NCBI GenBank assembly: GCA_028691615.1
Contig: JAQUYX010000004.1
Coordinates: 1-42,172, forward strand
Source: Victivallaceae bacterium
Lineage (GTDB): Bacteria; Verrucomicrobiota; Lentisphaeria; Victivallales; Victivallaceae
Reading direction: 5' to 3'
DNA length: 42,172 bases
Under the pieces are notes generated by a model that was not told where the DNA came from, did no database searches, and saw nothing but the letters and a program-made list of their open reading frames with translations. Below, one piece after another: positions 1 through 8,643 of the stretch; the stretch's first letter is position 1, and each line of letters starts with the position of its first letter. The translations under genes and the position numbers were made by a program.

Positions 1-992
1 AAGGTGAAAAAACGCATCTTTGCAATGCCGAGCGCCGCAAGAAATCGCTCCTTGTTCGCTGCGTCCAGTTCGCCTGTCACGTCGTCCACCAGCGCCAAAA
101 CCGGCAATTGTTCCCGTCGACAGCTGAGCGACAGTTCCGCCAGCTTGAGAAAGAGCGAGATTAAACGCGTCTCTCCGGTGGAACCATAGTGCCGCAGCAG
201 ACGATCCGCGTAGTGAAAATGAAATTCGTCCAGATGCGGACCGGTTCCGCCGAATCCGCGCTGGAAGTCCCGGTTCTGTTCTTTTGCCAACCGGGCTTGA
301 AACTCCTCCGGCTCCAACGGGTAGTCGTAGCGGTATTCGATTCCAAACTCCTTGAGTCCGGCCTCCTGCGCGATTTTTGCGGTTTCTCTGGACAGAAGCT
401 CTGCGGCGGCGGCGCGATGGCGTTCGATGACCGGTGCACATTCGGCCAAGACCGCCGAAAACGCTCTTGCCATTGCGCGGGTTGCCGGAGTCGCGCCGCG
501 TTTCAGAACCGCGTTGCGCTGTAAATTTGCCGCATGGTATCTTTGCAGCGCGGCAAGATATTCCCCGCTGGCGTGGGAGCAGAAAATATCAAAAAAACGT
601 CGCCGGGCACCGGATGCCCCCGTCACAATCGCGCGGTCTTCCGGCGCGAAGACGACAGTCTGAAATTCATGAATGAAATCGCTGGCTCGCCGTACCGCTT
701 CCTGGTTGATGAAGAGCTTGCGGGTGCTGCCGGAAATCTCCACAGAGAGCGTCGTTTGGCTGTTGCGTTCCTCAAGAAGCCCTCCAACGAAGAAGGAGCC
801 GCCTGCGTCACCGCGAAGTTCTTCCAGCCGCGGGGTGCGAAACGAGCGCAAAACGCTTAAAAAATGAATTGCTTCGAGCAGATTTGTCTTGCCTGCGCCG
901 TTGGGACCGCAGAAGACCACGGTGTCCGCGTCAAACTCTCCGGTGAAATCCCGGTGGTTGCGCCAATTCCGAAGCGTGAGTTTCCGCAGCAT
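1..992 (-). CDS. recF: RecF, DNA repair and replication ATPase (partial, C-terminus off the left edge)
   Basis: RecF is an SMC-like ABC ATPase that binds gapped DNA with RecO and RecR and helps load RecA in the cytoplasm. The minus strand reads open from an ATG at 992 to the window edge, giving 330 residues of a usual 350-370, so only the last few dozen are missing. The Walker A motif GPNGAGKT lies at residues 29-36 right after a typical start (MLRKLTLRNWRNH). The Walker B/D-loop region LALVDDVTGELD is near residue 303. The signature region reads YGSTGETR (around residue 270), where most RecF proteins have S-x-GQ-x-R, so the glutamine is replaced by glutamate. The gene follows dnaN by 31 bases on the same strand, the classical dnaN-recF order. 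Confidence 0.93.
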   Translation of the reverse strand, partial: MLRKLTLRNWRNHRDFTGEFDADTVVFCGPNGAGKTNLLEAIHFLSVLRSFRTPRLEELRGDAGGSFFVGGLLEERNSQTTLSVEISGSTRKLFINQEAVRRASDFIHEFQTVVFAPEDRAIVTGASGARRRFFDIFCSHASGEYLAALQRYHAANLQRNAVLKRGATPATRAMARAFSAVLAECAPVIERHRAAAAELLSRETAKIAQEAGLKEFGIEYRYDYPLEPEEFQARLAKEQNRDFQRGFGGTGPHLDEFHFHYADRLLRHYGSTGETRLISLFLKLAELSLSCRREQLPVLALVDDVTGELDAANKERFLAALGIAKMRFFT

Positions 993-1023
993 CTTTTCGG
1001 GGCCGGGCCGAAAGCGACGGCCC

Positions 1024-2124
1024 TCAGGCCTGCGTCTTGCGGATCGGCATAATCACGTAGAGGAATCCCTCGCTGCACTCCATGGCCACCGGATTGAAGG
1101 AGTCGTTGAGTTTCAGCCGGATCGTGTCGGCCGTGCATACCTTCAGGGGGTCGGCCAGATACACCGGGTTGAACGACACTTCCATCGGATCGAAGGCGTA
1201 GCTTACTTCCAACTCGTCTTCGCCTTCGCCCACTTCACTGGAGGATGCCTGCAAGGAGAGCTTGTTCTCCGAGAAGGAGAGGATAATATATGCCGTGGAG
1301 TTGCTCAAGACCTGCGAAACCATTTCGATCTTGGCCAGCAGCAGCGACGCCGGAATTTCCACAACGCGCTGGAAAGACGTGGGAATCACCTGCCGGTAAT
1401 TCGGATAATTACCCTCGATGAGTTTGCTGGTTAAATTGAAGTTCTCGGTTTCGAACGAGCAGAATTTGTCTCCGATGCGGATGATCAACTTGCTGTCGCC
1501 TTCCAGAAGACGCTTGACTTCCGTCACCGATTTGAGCGGAATGATGCACTCGCCGTCGCTTCCGGTGATGCTTTCCGGGGATTTTTCCTGAAGCGCGAGG
1601 CGTTTGCCGTCGGTGGCCACCAGAGTCATGCTGCTCGCGCTGGTGGTCAGCAGCACGCCGGTGAGCACGATTTTGCTGCTGTCGATGCTGACCGCGTAGG
1701 AGATCGCGCCGAGCATGGTTTTGAAATCTTCCTGCGCGATTTTGATTTCTTTGTTGGAGGCGAATTCGATGCCGGCGGGAAAGTCCGCCGAAGAGAGTCC
1801 CAGCAGATTGAATTTACCGGTGCCGCAGCGGATCTTCGCATGGAAATTTTCGTCCACGTCGAACGTCACCTTGTCCGCGACGAAACGGCTGACCAGCGCC
1901 AGCAGCTTGCGCGCCGGAACCGTGGTGGAGCCTTCCACTTCGACCTCGGCTTCGATGGCGGTCGAAATACGCACCTCCAAATCGGTGGCGCAGAGCGTCA
2001 ATTTCCCGGCGCGGGCGTCGAAAAGGACGTTGCCGAGCACCGGAAGCAGCGGACGTGTGCCGATGATGCTGCAGACCTTCTGCAGAGACTTGAGCAGCGA
2101 ATCTTTGTTCACCGAGAATTTCAT
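1024..2124 (-). CDS. dnaN: DNA polymerase III beta subunit (sliding clamp)
   Basis: DnaN forms the ring-shaped dimer that tethers DNA polymerase III and many repair proteins to DNA. The 366-residue product has the normal family length and three-domain pattern. It starts MKFSVNKDSLLKSLQKVCSI, has the central LVATDGKRLA motif, and ends with YVIMPIR near the C-terminus, the hallmark of the third domain that contributes to the partner-binding pocket. The ATG at 2124 has an AAGAGGAG ribosome site 8 bases upstream. recF follows 31 bases downstream, so the two are very likely co-transcribed. dnaA, the usual upstream partner, is absent here; a divergent gene lies upstream instead. Confidence 0.97.
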   Translation of the reverse strand: MKFSVNKDSLLKSLQKVCSIIGTRPLLPVLGNVLFDARAGKLTLCATDLEVRISTAIEAEVEVEGSTTVPARKLLALVSRFVADKVTFDVDENFHAKIRCGTGKFNLLGLSSADFPAGIEFASNKEIKIAQEDFKTMLGAISYAVSIDSSKIVLTGVLLTTSASSMTLVATDGKRLALQEKSPESITGSDGECIIPLKSVTEVKRLLEGDSKLIIRIGDKFCSFETENFNLTSKLIEGNYPNYRQVIPTSFQRVVEIPASLLLAKIEMVSQVLSNSTAYIILSFSENKLSLQASSSEVGEGEDELEVSYAFDPMEVSFNPVYLADPLKVCTADTIRLKLNDSFNPVAMECSEGFLYVIMPIRKTQA

Positions 2125-2361
2125 GAGCGGGCTCCTCTTTGCTGAATCAACGGTTTTTTGTGAAAAAATATTATCATAAGATAAGGTAACGTTTTTTTTG
2201 TTTTTTTCAAAGCCTTAAAGGTTCTTTTTTCACGAAATCTTTAGATGACGGTGCCCGCCAAAAGTCGAGCCGCGTCCTCCGGCGGCTTGGAAACGGTCTG
2301 CAATGGAGGATTTTTCCGGAGTTTTCCGGATTGAGGGACTGTTTTTTCCCCAAAGAAATGC
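2125..2361. promoter_or_regulatory. AT-rich divergent intergenic region between dnaN and the phosphatase operon
   Basis: About 350 bases separate the two divergent starts. The dnaN-proximal half (2150-2230) is rich in A and T runs and probably holds the dnaN promoter. One possible minus-strand pair is TTGAAA at 2210-2205 with TACCTT at 2188-2183 (16-base spacing), but this is weak. The direct repeat TTTTCCGGA occurs twice at 2312-2330. I found no match to the DnaA box TTATCCACA, so there is no support for an origin. No gene is visible here. Confidence 0.4.
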
Positions 2362-2369
2362 TATATTAC
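2359..2369 (+). promoter_or_regulatory. Extended -10 promoter element for the phosphatase/rpiB-glyA/serS operon
   Basis: The sequence TGCTATATTAC has a TG one base before TATATT, which matches an extended -10 element and can compensate for a weak -35; no good -35 is visible. It would leave a leader of about 105 bases before the start at 2482. The same TATATTA core occurs upstream of topA, fmt, the PurN-like gene and the EamA transporter gene in this window. Confidence 0.45.
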
Positions 2370-2481
2370 CGAACCCGCATCGCTTTGACTTCGGATTTGC
2401 CCGTGTTCTACACGCCGCCGGAGGAAAGGGGGCGGCTGGAAATGAGGTTTACTCTTGCACGATAAGGGAGAATGTTGCGCC

Positions 2482-2922
2482 ATGAAGGTGATTTTTGTTT
2501 GTACCGGCAACACCTGCCGCAGTCCGATGGCGGAACTTTATTTTGCGTCGCTGTGCCGCAAGGCCGGACGCGACGATATTCAGGTCGGTTCCTGCGGACT
2601 GGCCACCTGCGAGGGCAACGTCATCAGCGAACACGCCGCGGAAATTCTGCGTGCGCAGGGGATCGACTCCTCCGGCTTTTGTTCCTCCAGCCTCACACCG
2701 GAAAGAATCTCGGACGCCGATTATGTCGTCGGGATGACCGATGGCCACGCCAATGTGCTGCGCCGTTTCCCCGTCCGCGGCAAGGTGTGCATGCTCGGAG
2801 ACTTCGCCTCCGGTAACGGGATCGACGATCCCTTCGGCGGCGACTATGACGCTTACCGCAGATGTTTTTCCGAAATGAAAAAAGCATTGGATCACTTCTT
2901 TTGTACCATACAAAAACCATGA
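2482..2922 (+). CDS. ywlE: Low-molecular-weight protein phosphatase, likely protein-arginine phosphatase (YwlE-like)
   Basis: This 146-residue cytoplasmic enzyme has the low-molecular-weight phosphatase fold. The P-loop is CTGNTCRS (residues 7-14), the C-x5-R-S motif with the nucleophilic cysteine first. The general-acid loop DPFGGDYDAY is near the C-terminus. The threonine in CTGNTCR is the position that in Bacillus YwlE favours phosphoarginine; tyrosine phosphatases usually have a bulkier residue there. I chose ATG 2482 because GGGAG sits 11 bases upstream and the P-loop then starts at the normal position; an upstream ATG would add an unconserved nine-residue tail. It lies 15 bases before the rpiB-glyA gene, and Bacillus has a similar ywlE-rpiB-glyA neighbourhood. 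Substrate specificity is inferred. Confidence 0.85.
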   Translation: MKVIFVCTGNTCRSPMAELYFASLCRKAGRDDIQVGSCGLATCEGNVISEHAAEILRAQGIDSSGFCSSSLTPERISDADYVVGMTDGHANVLRRFPVRGKVCMLGDFASGNGIDDPFGGDYDAYRRCFSEMKKALDHFFCTIQKP

Positions 2923-2937
2923 GGAGAACCCGGACAA

Positions 2938-4662
2938 ATGAGTAGCGTGAGAGATTTTCTCGATGGACAGAACAACCGTATCCGCATTGCCATCGGCAGC
3001 GACCACGGCGGATTCGAGGCGAAAAATGCACTTCTGACCGCCCTTTCCGGCAAATTTGCCATGATTGATTGCGGTCCGTTTCAGCTGAACCGCGAGGATG
3101 ACTATCCGGATTTTGCCACCCCCGTGGCCCGGATGGTCGCACTCGGCGCGGCCGACGCAGGCATTCTGATCTGCACTTCCGGCATCGGCATGTCGATCGA
3201 CGCCAACCGGTTTCACGGCGTGCGCGCCGCGCTCGTCGGCAACGCCGACTCCGCCGCAATCAGCCGGGAGCATAATTGCAGCAACGTGCTCGTCCTCGGC
3301 GGCAAGGCGCTTTCGCATGGCGACATGCTTGCCATCGCCAATCGCTGGCTCTCCACGCCTTACAGCAAAGAAGCCCGGCACACCCGCCGTCTCGAGAAAA
3401 TCGAAACCAGCACTTACGACGATATCGCCGCCATTCGCCGCCGCGATCCTGAAGTCGCCGCGTTCATCGACAAAGAGGCCGCCCGCCAGAACGACGGAAT
3501 CGAACTGATCGCCTCCGAGAACTTCACCAGCTGCGCCGTGCGCGCCGCGCAGGGATCGGTGCTGACCAACAAGTATGCCGAAGGCTATCCCGGCAAGCGT
3601 TATTACAACGGCTGCGAATTTATCGACGAGATCGAGAAAATCGCCATCGAGCGGGTTTGCAAGCTTTTCGGCGCCGAGGCCGCCAACGTGCAGCCCCACG
3701 CCGGAAGTCAGGCCAATATGGCCGTCTATATGGCGTTGATCAATCCCGGCGACACCGTGCTCGCCATGAGCCTTGACCACGGCGGGCATCTGACGCACGG
3801 ACATCCGATGAATTTCTCCGGCGCGCTTTATCACATTGTTCCTTACGGCGTCAACCGCGAGACCGAGCGGATTGATTACGACGAGATCGAGCGTCTGGCA
3901 CTGGAAAACCGCCCGAAGATGATTCTCGCCGGCGCCAGCGCATACGCCCGTATTATTGACTTCCCCCGGCTGCGCGAAATTGCCGACAAGGTCGGCGCCT
4001 ATCTCTTCGTCGATATGGCGCATATCGCCGGACTGGTCGCCGCCGGCGAGCATCCGAACCCGGTGCCTTATTGCGATGTGGTCAGCTCCACCACGCACAA
4101 AACCCTGCGCGGACCGCGCGGCGGATTGATCCTCTGCCGGGAAAAATACCTCAAAGCAATCAACTCCAAAGTGTTCCCCGGCATTCAGGGCGGCCCGCTT
4201 GAGCATGTGATCGCGGCCAAGGCGGTTTGTTTCGGAGAGGCGATGACCCCGGCGTTCAAGAGCTATCAGCATCAGGTGCGGCTCAATGCGGCGTGTCTTG
4301 CCGGCGAACTTGCCCGGCGCGGCTTCCGCATTGTCTCCGGCGGCACCGACAACCATGTGATGCTCGTGGATCTGCGGCCCAAGCACTGTACCGGAAAGGC
4401 CGTGGCCAACGCGCTGGATCTGGCCCGGATCACCGTCAACAAGAATATGATTCCTTTTGATCCCGAGAAACCTTTTGTGACCAGCGGCATTCGCATCGGC
4501 ACTCCGGCGGTGACCACCCGCGGCATGAAGGAGCCGGAGATGGTTCGCATTGCTGAATTCATCGAAAAAGGCGTCGAACTTCGCGACGACGAAGCCAAAC
4601 TCCGGGCGCTCGGGGAAGAGGTTAAGGCGTTTGCCAACACGTTCCCGCTGCCGCAGTTTTAA
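2938..4662 (+). CDS. Fusion of ribose-5-phosphate isomerase B and serine hydroxymethyltransferase
   Basis: One uninterrupted 574-residue frame holds two complete enzymes. Residues about 14-155 are Rpi[10 protein letters not shown] at 21-29, the catalytic-cysteine loop [12 protein letters not shown] with Cys79, and the REHN and ARHTRRL phosphate-binding segments. Residues about 157-574 are serine hydroxymethyltransferase of full length (about 418 residues): ELIASENF near 189, FVDMAHIAG at 357-365 with the PLP-contacting Asp359 and His362, and the PLP lysine Lys388 in [13 protein letters not shown]. RpiB interconverts ribose-5-phosphate and ribulose-5-phosphate; SHMT makes glycine and methylene-tetrahydrofolate from serine. 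Both feed nucleotide synthesis. Both active sites look intact. The junction has no stop or obvious frameshift, and the second half has no separate start with a ribosome site. Confidence 0.95.
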   Translation: MSSVRDFLDGQNNRIRIAIGSDHGGFEAKNALLTALSGKFAMIDCGPFQLNREDDYPDFATPVARMVALGAADAGILICTSGIGMSIDANRFHGVRAALVGNADSAAISREHNCSNVLVLGGKALSHGDMLAIANRWLSTPYSKEARHTRRLEKIETSTYDDIAAIRRRDPEVAAFIDKEAARQNDGIELIASENFTSCAVRAAQGSVLTNKYAEGYPGKRYYNGCEFIDEIEKIAIERVCKLFGAEAANVQPHAGSQANMAVYMALINPGDTVLAMSLDHGGHLTHGHPMNFSGALYHIVPYGVNRETERIDYDEIERLALENRPKMILAGASAYARIIDFPRLREIADKVGAYLFVDMAHIAGLVAAGEHPNPVPYCDVVSSTTHKTLRGPRGGLILCREKYLKAINSKVFPGIQGGPLEHVIAAKAVCFGEAMTPAFKSYQHQVRLNAACLAGELARRGFRIVSGGTDNHVMLVDLRPKHCTGKAVANALDLARITVNKNMIPFDPEKPFVTSGIRIGTPAVTTRGMKEPEMVRIAEFIEKGVELRDDEAKLRALGEEVKAFANTFPLPQF

Positions 4663-4709
4663 GCATTGAACCGATTCGGAAAATTCCGAAGAGTGAGGAG
4701 AATAATCCA

Positions 4710-5957
4710 ATGATCGACATCAAAGTGATTCGTGAGAATATTGATCTGGTTCGGGAGACGGCCAAGCGGCGCGGCTGCCCGGTGGATATTGACGCGCTTA
4801 TGCAGCTGGATACGAAGATCCGCGGCATTTCGCAGGAGGTTGAAGCCATGCGTGCCGAGCGTAACCGGCTCAGCAAAGAGTGCCAGAGCAGCCCCGAGGC
4901 GCGTTCTCAGGTCAAGCAGCTCAAGGAGGTCATGTCCGAGAAGGAGTCCTCTCTGAATGCGTTGAACGATAAATTCTTCAAGATGATGAGTTTTCTGCCG
5001 AACCTGCTCGCCCCGGACGTCCCGGACGGCAAGGACGATGCGGACAATCTGGAGCTGCGCAAGGTCGGCACGATCCGGACGTTTGATTTTCCGGTGCGCG
5101 ACCATCAGGAGCTCGGAGAGATGCTGGACATCATCGACACCGCGCGCGGCGCGAAGGTTGCCCAGTCGGGGTTCTATTATTGGAAAGGGAAGGGCGCGGA
5201 GCTTTGTCAGGCGCTGTACTTCTGGACGCAGAAGGAGCTGGTCAAGCGCGGTTTCACGCTTTTCATGACGCCTTGCGCGGCCAAGGAGCATACGCTGTTC
5301 GGAACGGGGTATTTGCCCTTCTTCGCGGATCAGACCTACCGGATTGAGGGGGAGGATCTCTCGCTGATCGGCACCTCTGAGCAGACGCTGGTGGGATATC
5401 ATGCCGACGATGTGCTCGACGGGGCGAAGCTGCCGTTGTGCTACACGGCGTTCACGCCCTGCTTCCGGACGGAATCGGGCAGCTACGGCAAGGCATCGCG
5501 GGGGATTTTCCGGGTGCATCAGTTCCATAAGGTTGAGCAGATCATCTTCTGCCGCCCCGAGGATTCGGTCAAATACCATGAATTTGCGCTGGCCAACGAG
5601 GAGTATTTGCTCCAGCAGCTGGGGCTGCCGTATCATGTGGTCAATGTTTGCGTGGGCGATCTCGGAGCACCGGGGTACAAGAAGTACGACATCGAAGCGT
5701 ATTTCCCCAGCTTCGGCGGCTATCGCGAAGTGACCAGCAATACCAATCTGACCGGTTTCCAGAGCCGTCGGCTGAATATCCGTTACAAGGATGTCGACGG
5801 AAAGCGCGATTTTGTGCATACGATCAGTGCCACGGCAATGACCGACCGCGCGGCGATCGCGATTTTGGAGAACTACCAGCAGAAAGACGGCTCGGTGATC
5901 GTGCCGGAAGTGCTGCGTCCGTTTACGGGGTTTGACAAGATCGAACCGGTGAAATAG
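4710..5957 (+). CDS. serS: Seryl-tRNA synthetase
   Basis: SerRS charges tRNA-Ser, and the 415-residue product is the usual bacterial length. The first 110 residues have the charged heptad pattern of the tRNA-binding coiled coil (MIDIKVIRENIDLVRETAKR onward). The catalytic domain has the serine-binding TSEQT segment, class II motif 2 (CFRTESGSYGKASRGIFRVH) and motif 3 (GFQSRRLNIRY). The C-terminus VPEVLRPFTGFDKI is typical. GAGTGAGGAG lies just upstream of the ATG. It is the third gene of the operon, 47 bases after the rpiB-glyA fusion, and a terminator follows. A serine-charging enzyme next to a serine-consuming one may reflect shared supply, but that is inference. Confidence 0.97.
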   Translation: MIDIKVIRENIDLVRETAKRRGCPVDIDALMQLDTKIRGISQEVEAMRAERNRLSKECQSSPEARSQVKQLKEVMSEKESSLNALNDKFFKMMSFLPNLLAPDVPDGKDDADNLELRKVGTIRTFDFPVRDHQELGEMLDIIDTARGAKVAQSGFYYWKGKGAELCQALYFWTQKELVKRGFTLFMTPCAAKEHTLFGTGYLPFFADQTYRIEGEDLSLIGTSEQTLVGYHADDVLDGAKLPLCYTAFTPCFRTESGSYGKASRGIFRVHQFHKVEQIIFCRPEDSVKYHEFALANEEYLLQQLGLPYHVVNVCVGDLGAPGYKKYDIEAYFPSFGGYREVTSNTNLTGFQSRRLNIRYKDVDGKRDFVHTISATAMTDRAAIAILENYQQKDGSVIVPEVLRPFTGFDKIEPVK

Positions 5958-5978
5958 TTCTCCGGAAAGAAAAAACGA

Positions 5979-6016
5979 CCGGAGGGAGGGATTCGTCCTT
6001 TCTCCGGTTTTTTTTT
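5979..6016 (+). terminator. Rho-independent terminator after serS
   Basis: A stem of about 11 pairs, some G-T, opens with CCGGAG and closes with CTCCGG (5979-6007). Its loop is about GATTC, and nine T residues follow. It lies 21 bases after the serS stop and separates this operon from topA. Confidence 0.9.
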
Positions 6017-6069
6017 GAAAATGCGCTGTATTTTTTGTCCGGGGAAGGCGAGTTGTCGAAGAGTGGGAT

Positions 6070-6100
6070 TTGCAAAACAGGCAGGCAGCGGTTATATTAC
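6070..6100 (+). promoter_or_regulatory. Promoter of the topA operon
   Basis: TTGCAA at 6070-6075 and TATATT at 6093-6098 are exactly 17 bases apart, which fits a housekeeping sigma factor. The -10 lies about 45 bases before the topA start and just after the serS terminator. Its surroundings (GGTTATATTAC) are almost identical to those of the fmt promoter. Confidence 0.7.
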
Positions 6101-6144
6101 AGCGAAAGTTTGTTGCTACAGCCAATCACAACGAAAGAAGTTTC

Positions 6145-8643
6145 ATGAAAAGACTGCTCATTGTCGAGTCCCCGACCAAGGCGGGAACGATCGGCAGAAT
6201 GCTTCCCAAGGATTATAAGGTCATGGCCTCGATGGGGCACGTCCGCGATTTGCCGGAACACTCCTTCGGCGTTGACATCGAGCATAATTTCACCCCGGAA
6301 TATGTCAGTACGCCCCGCAGCTCCGGGATCATCAAGCAACTGAAATCCGCCTGCGCCGACGCGGACGAAATTTATCTGGCGCCCGACCCGGACCGGGAAG
6401 GAGAGGCGATCGCATGGCATCTGGAGAGCGTGCTCAAAAGCAAGAAGGACAAGCGCCCCTTTCACCGGGTCGCTTTTCACGAAATCACCCGTTCGGCCAT
6501 TGAGCGGGCGCTGCAGGAGCCGGGCAAAATCGACCTCGCCCGGGTCGATGCGCAGCAGGCGCGCCGGGTGTTGGACCGGATCGTCGGCTATATGGTCAGT
6601 CCGCTGCTCTGGGCGCAGGTCGAAAAGGGCATCAGCGCCGGTCGCGTACAATCGGTGGCGCTGCGTCTGATCGTTGAACGGGAACGCGCCATTCTGGATT
6701 TCAAACCCGAAGAATACTGGGTGTTCTCTTTGCTGTTGGAGGACGAGCACAAACGCCAATTCAAAGTCACGCTCTTCAAGGTGGACGGCAAGAAATTTCA
6801 GGTTGGCAACGCCGCTGCCGCCGCTGCTTTGCTTGACGCGGTGCTGGCCGGAAGCGTGCCGCGTGTGGAGTCGATCGAAAGCGCGCCGCGCAAACGGTTT
6901 GCGCCGCCGCCGTTTACCACCAGTACGCTGCAGCAGGCCGCCAATACCATGCTGCATTTTCAGACGACCACGACCATGCGTTGCGCGCAGCAGCTTTATG
7001 AAGGAATTGCGCTGGCGGGGCAGTCGGGAGGTTCGGTCGGTCTGATTACGTACATGAGAACCGACTCGGTGACGCTCTCGAAGGAGGCGCAGGCGATGGC
7101 GCACGACTTCATTTTGGCGAATTACGGCGGGGACTATGTGCCGGACAAGCCGAATTATTTCAAGAACAAGGCCGCTGCGCAGGAAGCGCACGAGGCGATT
7201 CGCCCGACCGACGTCAATCGGACGCCGGAGATGCTTGCCGGGAGTCTGGACCCGATGCAGTTGAAATTGTATACGCTTATCTGGAAGCGTTTTGTCGCCA
7301 GCCAGATGACGCCTCAGATTTCCGAGCAGATGACGCTGGACGTGCTGGTGGCGGGTTCCGATGGCAAGGCTTATGATTTTCGCGCCGCCAGCTCGGTGGT
7401 GCGTTTCCCGGGATTTTCAAAAGTGTTCCGGGACGAGAAGGAAGACTCCGATCCGGCCGCGCAGCAAATCGAGGAGATTTTCCGTTCGCTTCGCACCGGA
7501 CAGAAGCTCGCCATCGGCGAAGCGCATAAGGATCAGAAATTCACCGAGCCGCCCAGCCATTACACGGAAGCGACGCTCATCAAGGAGTTGGAGGAGAATG
7601 GAATCGGCCGGCCGTCCACCTACGCGACGATCATCAAAACCATTCAGCAGCGCAATTATGTCACGCGCGACAAGGCAAAACTGGTGCCGACGGAGCTGGG
7701 CTTCAAAGTGACGGATTTTCTGGTGTCGCACTTGCCGGACATCTTCAATGTGAGTTTTACCGCCGGGATGGAGCAGCAGCTGGACGACGTGGAGAATGGC
7801 TCCGTCGAATGGACTGGCATGGTGGGGAACTTTTACGAGCGCTTCAAAGGCTCCGTCGAAGCGGTCAAGGACGGCAATTCCTGTGATGCCGCGCTGGCCG
7901 GAAAATTGATTCAGGCATTGGCCGATGTCCAGTTCCAAACGGCGGAGAAGGGCGGCGGAAGAGTTTTCGACGATGGAAAATTTTACCGTTCGATCCAGCG
8001 GCAGTACGAGAAGGACGGAAAATTGTCATTGCGTCAGTTCGATGCGCTGATCTCCATTTGCGGCAAGTACCGCGCGCAGATTCACGCCGAACTGCCCGCC
8101 GAGGTCGAGGCCGGAATCGCCGCCGCCGAGGAGCGTTACCGCAGTCGGGACGAAGCGCGCAAGGCCGGTCCCGGAGAAGCGCTGGAAAAATTATTCGCGG
8201 CGTTTGCCTCCGTCACCTGGGCGGAGCCGGTCAAGCGGGGAAACCGCACGTATGACGACAAGAAGTTTTTTGATTCTTTGCGCGAGCAGGCGGTTTCCGG
8301 GAAACCTCTTTCGGAGAAACAGCTGGCCGCGCTGAACCGGATGGCGGCGAAATATCAGCTTGGGAGCAGCGTGCCGGGAGGAGAAGCCGGGGGTGCCACG
8401 GCCGCGGAGAATGCTCCGACGCCCGAAGTCACCGCCGAAATTGCCCGGCTCTTTGAGCAGATGAGTCATGTGACCGTCTGGGCCGAACCGGTCAAGAAAG
8501 GGCGCTTCACGTATGACGACAAAGCGTTCTATGAATCGCTGCTGCGTCAGCATAAAGAGGGGCGCAATTTGTCGTTCAAACAGCTTGCCGCGCTGCGGAA
8601 AATGGCTGGAAAATATCACAAGGAAACCGTGGAGACCGCCTGA
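6145..8643 (+). CDS. topA: DNA topoisomerase I with a novel triple-repeat C-terminus
   Basis: TopA relaxes negative supercoils by a transient tyrosine-DNA bond. From ATG 6145 (GAAAGAAG upstream) the product has 832 residues. The TOPRIM domain starts MKRLLIVESPTKAGTI and has the acidic motif DPDREGEA. The catalytic tyrosine is Tyr303 in YMRTDS. ENGIGRPSTYATII marks the end of the core. After about residue 590 I see no tetracysteine zinc ribbons. Instead there are three divergent copies of a roughly 50-60 residue unit (near residues 593-643, 683-740 and 768-828) with the pattern [TF]DD-x-[KA]F[YF]-x-S[IL] ... G-x-LS-x-[KR]Q-x-AL ... KY. Copies two and three also share WAEPVK. An in-frame ATG 75 bases upstream is possible but overlaps the promoter. 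Confidence 0.95.
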   Translation: MKRLLIVESPTKAGTIGRMLPKDYKVMASMGHVRDLPEHSFGVDIEHNFTPEYVSTPRSSGIIKQLKSACADADEIYLAPDPDREGEAIAWHLESVLKSKKDKRPFHRVAFHEITRSAIERALQEPGKIDLARVDAQQARRVLDRIVGYMVSPLLWAQVEKGISAGRVQSVALRLIVERERAILDFKPEEYWVFSLLLEDEHKRQFKVTLFKVDGKKFQVGNAAAAAALLDAVLAGSVPRVESIESAPRKRFAPPPFTTSTLQQAANTMLHFQTTTTMRCAQQLYEGIALAGQSGGSVGLITYMRTDSVTLSKEAQAMAHDFILANYGGDYVPDKPNYFKNKAAAQEAHEAIRPTDVNRTPEMLAGSLDPMQLKLYTLIWKRFVASQMTPQISEQMTLDVLVAGSDGKAYDFRAASSVVRFPGFSKVFRDEKEDSDPAAQQIEEIFRSLRTGQKLAIGEAHKDQKFTEPPSHYTEATLIKELEENGIGRPSTYATIIKTIQQRNYVTRDKAKLVPTELGFKVTDFLVSHLPDIFNVSFTAGMEQQLDDVENGSVEWTGMVGNFYERFKGSVEAVKDGNSCDAALAGKLIQALADVQFQTAEKGGGRVFDDGKFYRSIQRQYEKDGKLSLRQFDALISICGKYRAQIHAELPAEVEAGIAAAEERYRSRDEARKAGPGEALEKLFAAFASVTWAEPVKRGNRTYDDKKFFDSLREQAVSGKPLSEKQLAALNRMAAKYQLGSSVPGGEAGGATAAENAPTPEVTAEIARLFEQMSHVTVWAEPVKKGRFTYDDKAFYESLLRQHKEGRNLSFKQLAALRKMAGKYHKETVETA

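Noticed and set aside
2125-2481. A replication origin next to dnaN
   Set aside because: AT-rich but with no recognisable DnaA boxes and no dnaA gene nearby.
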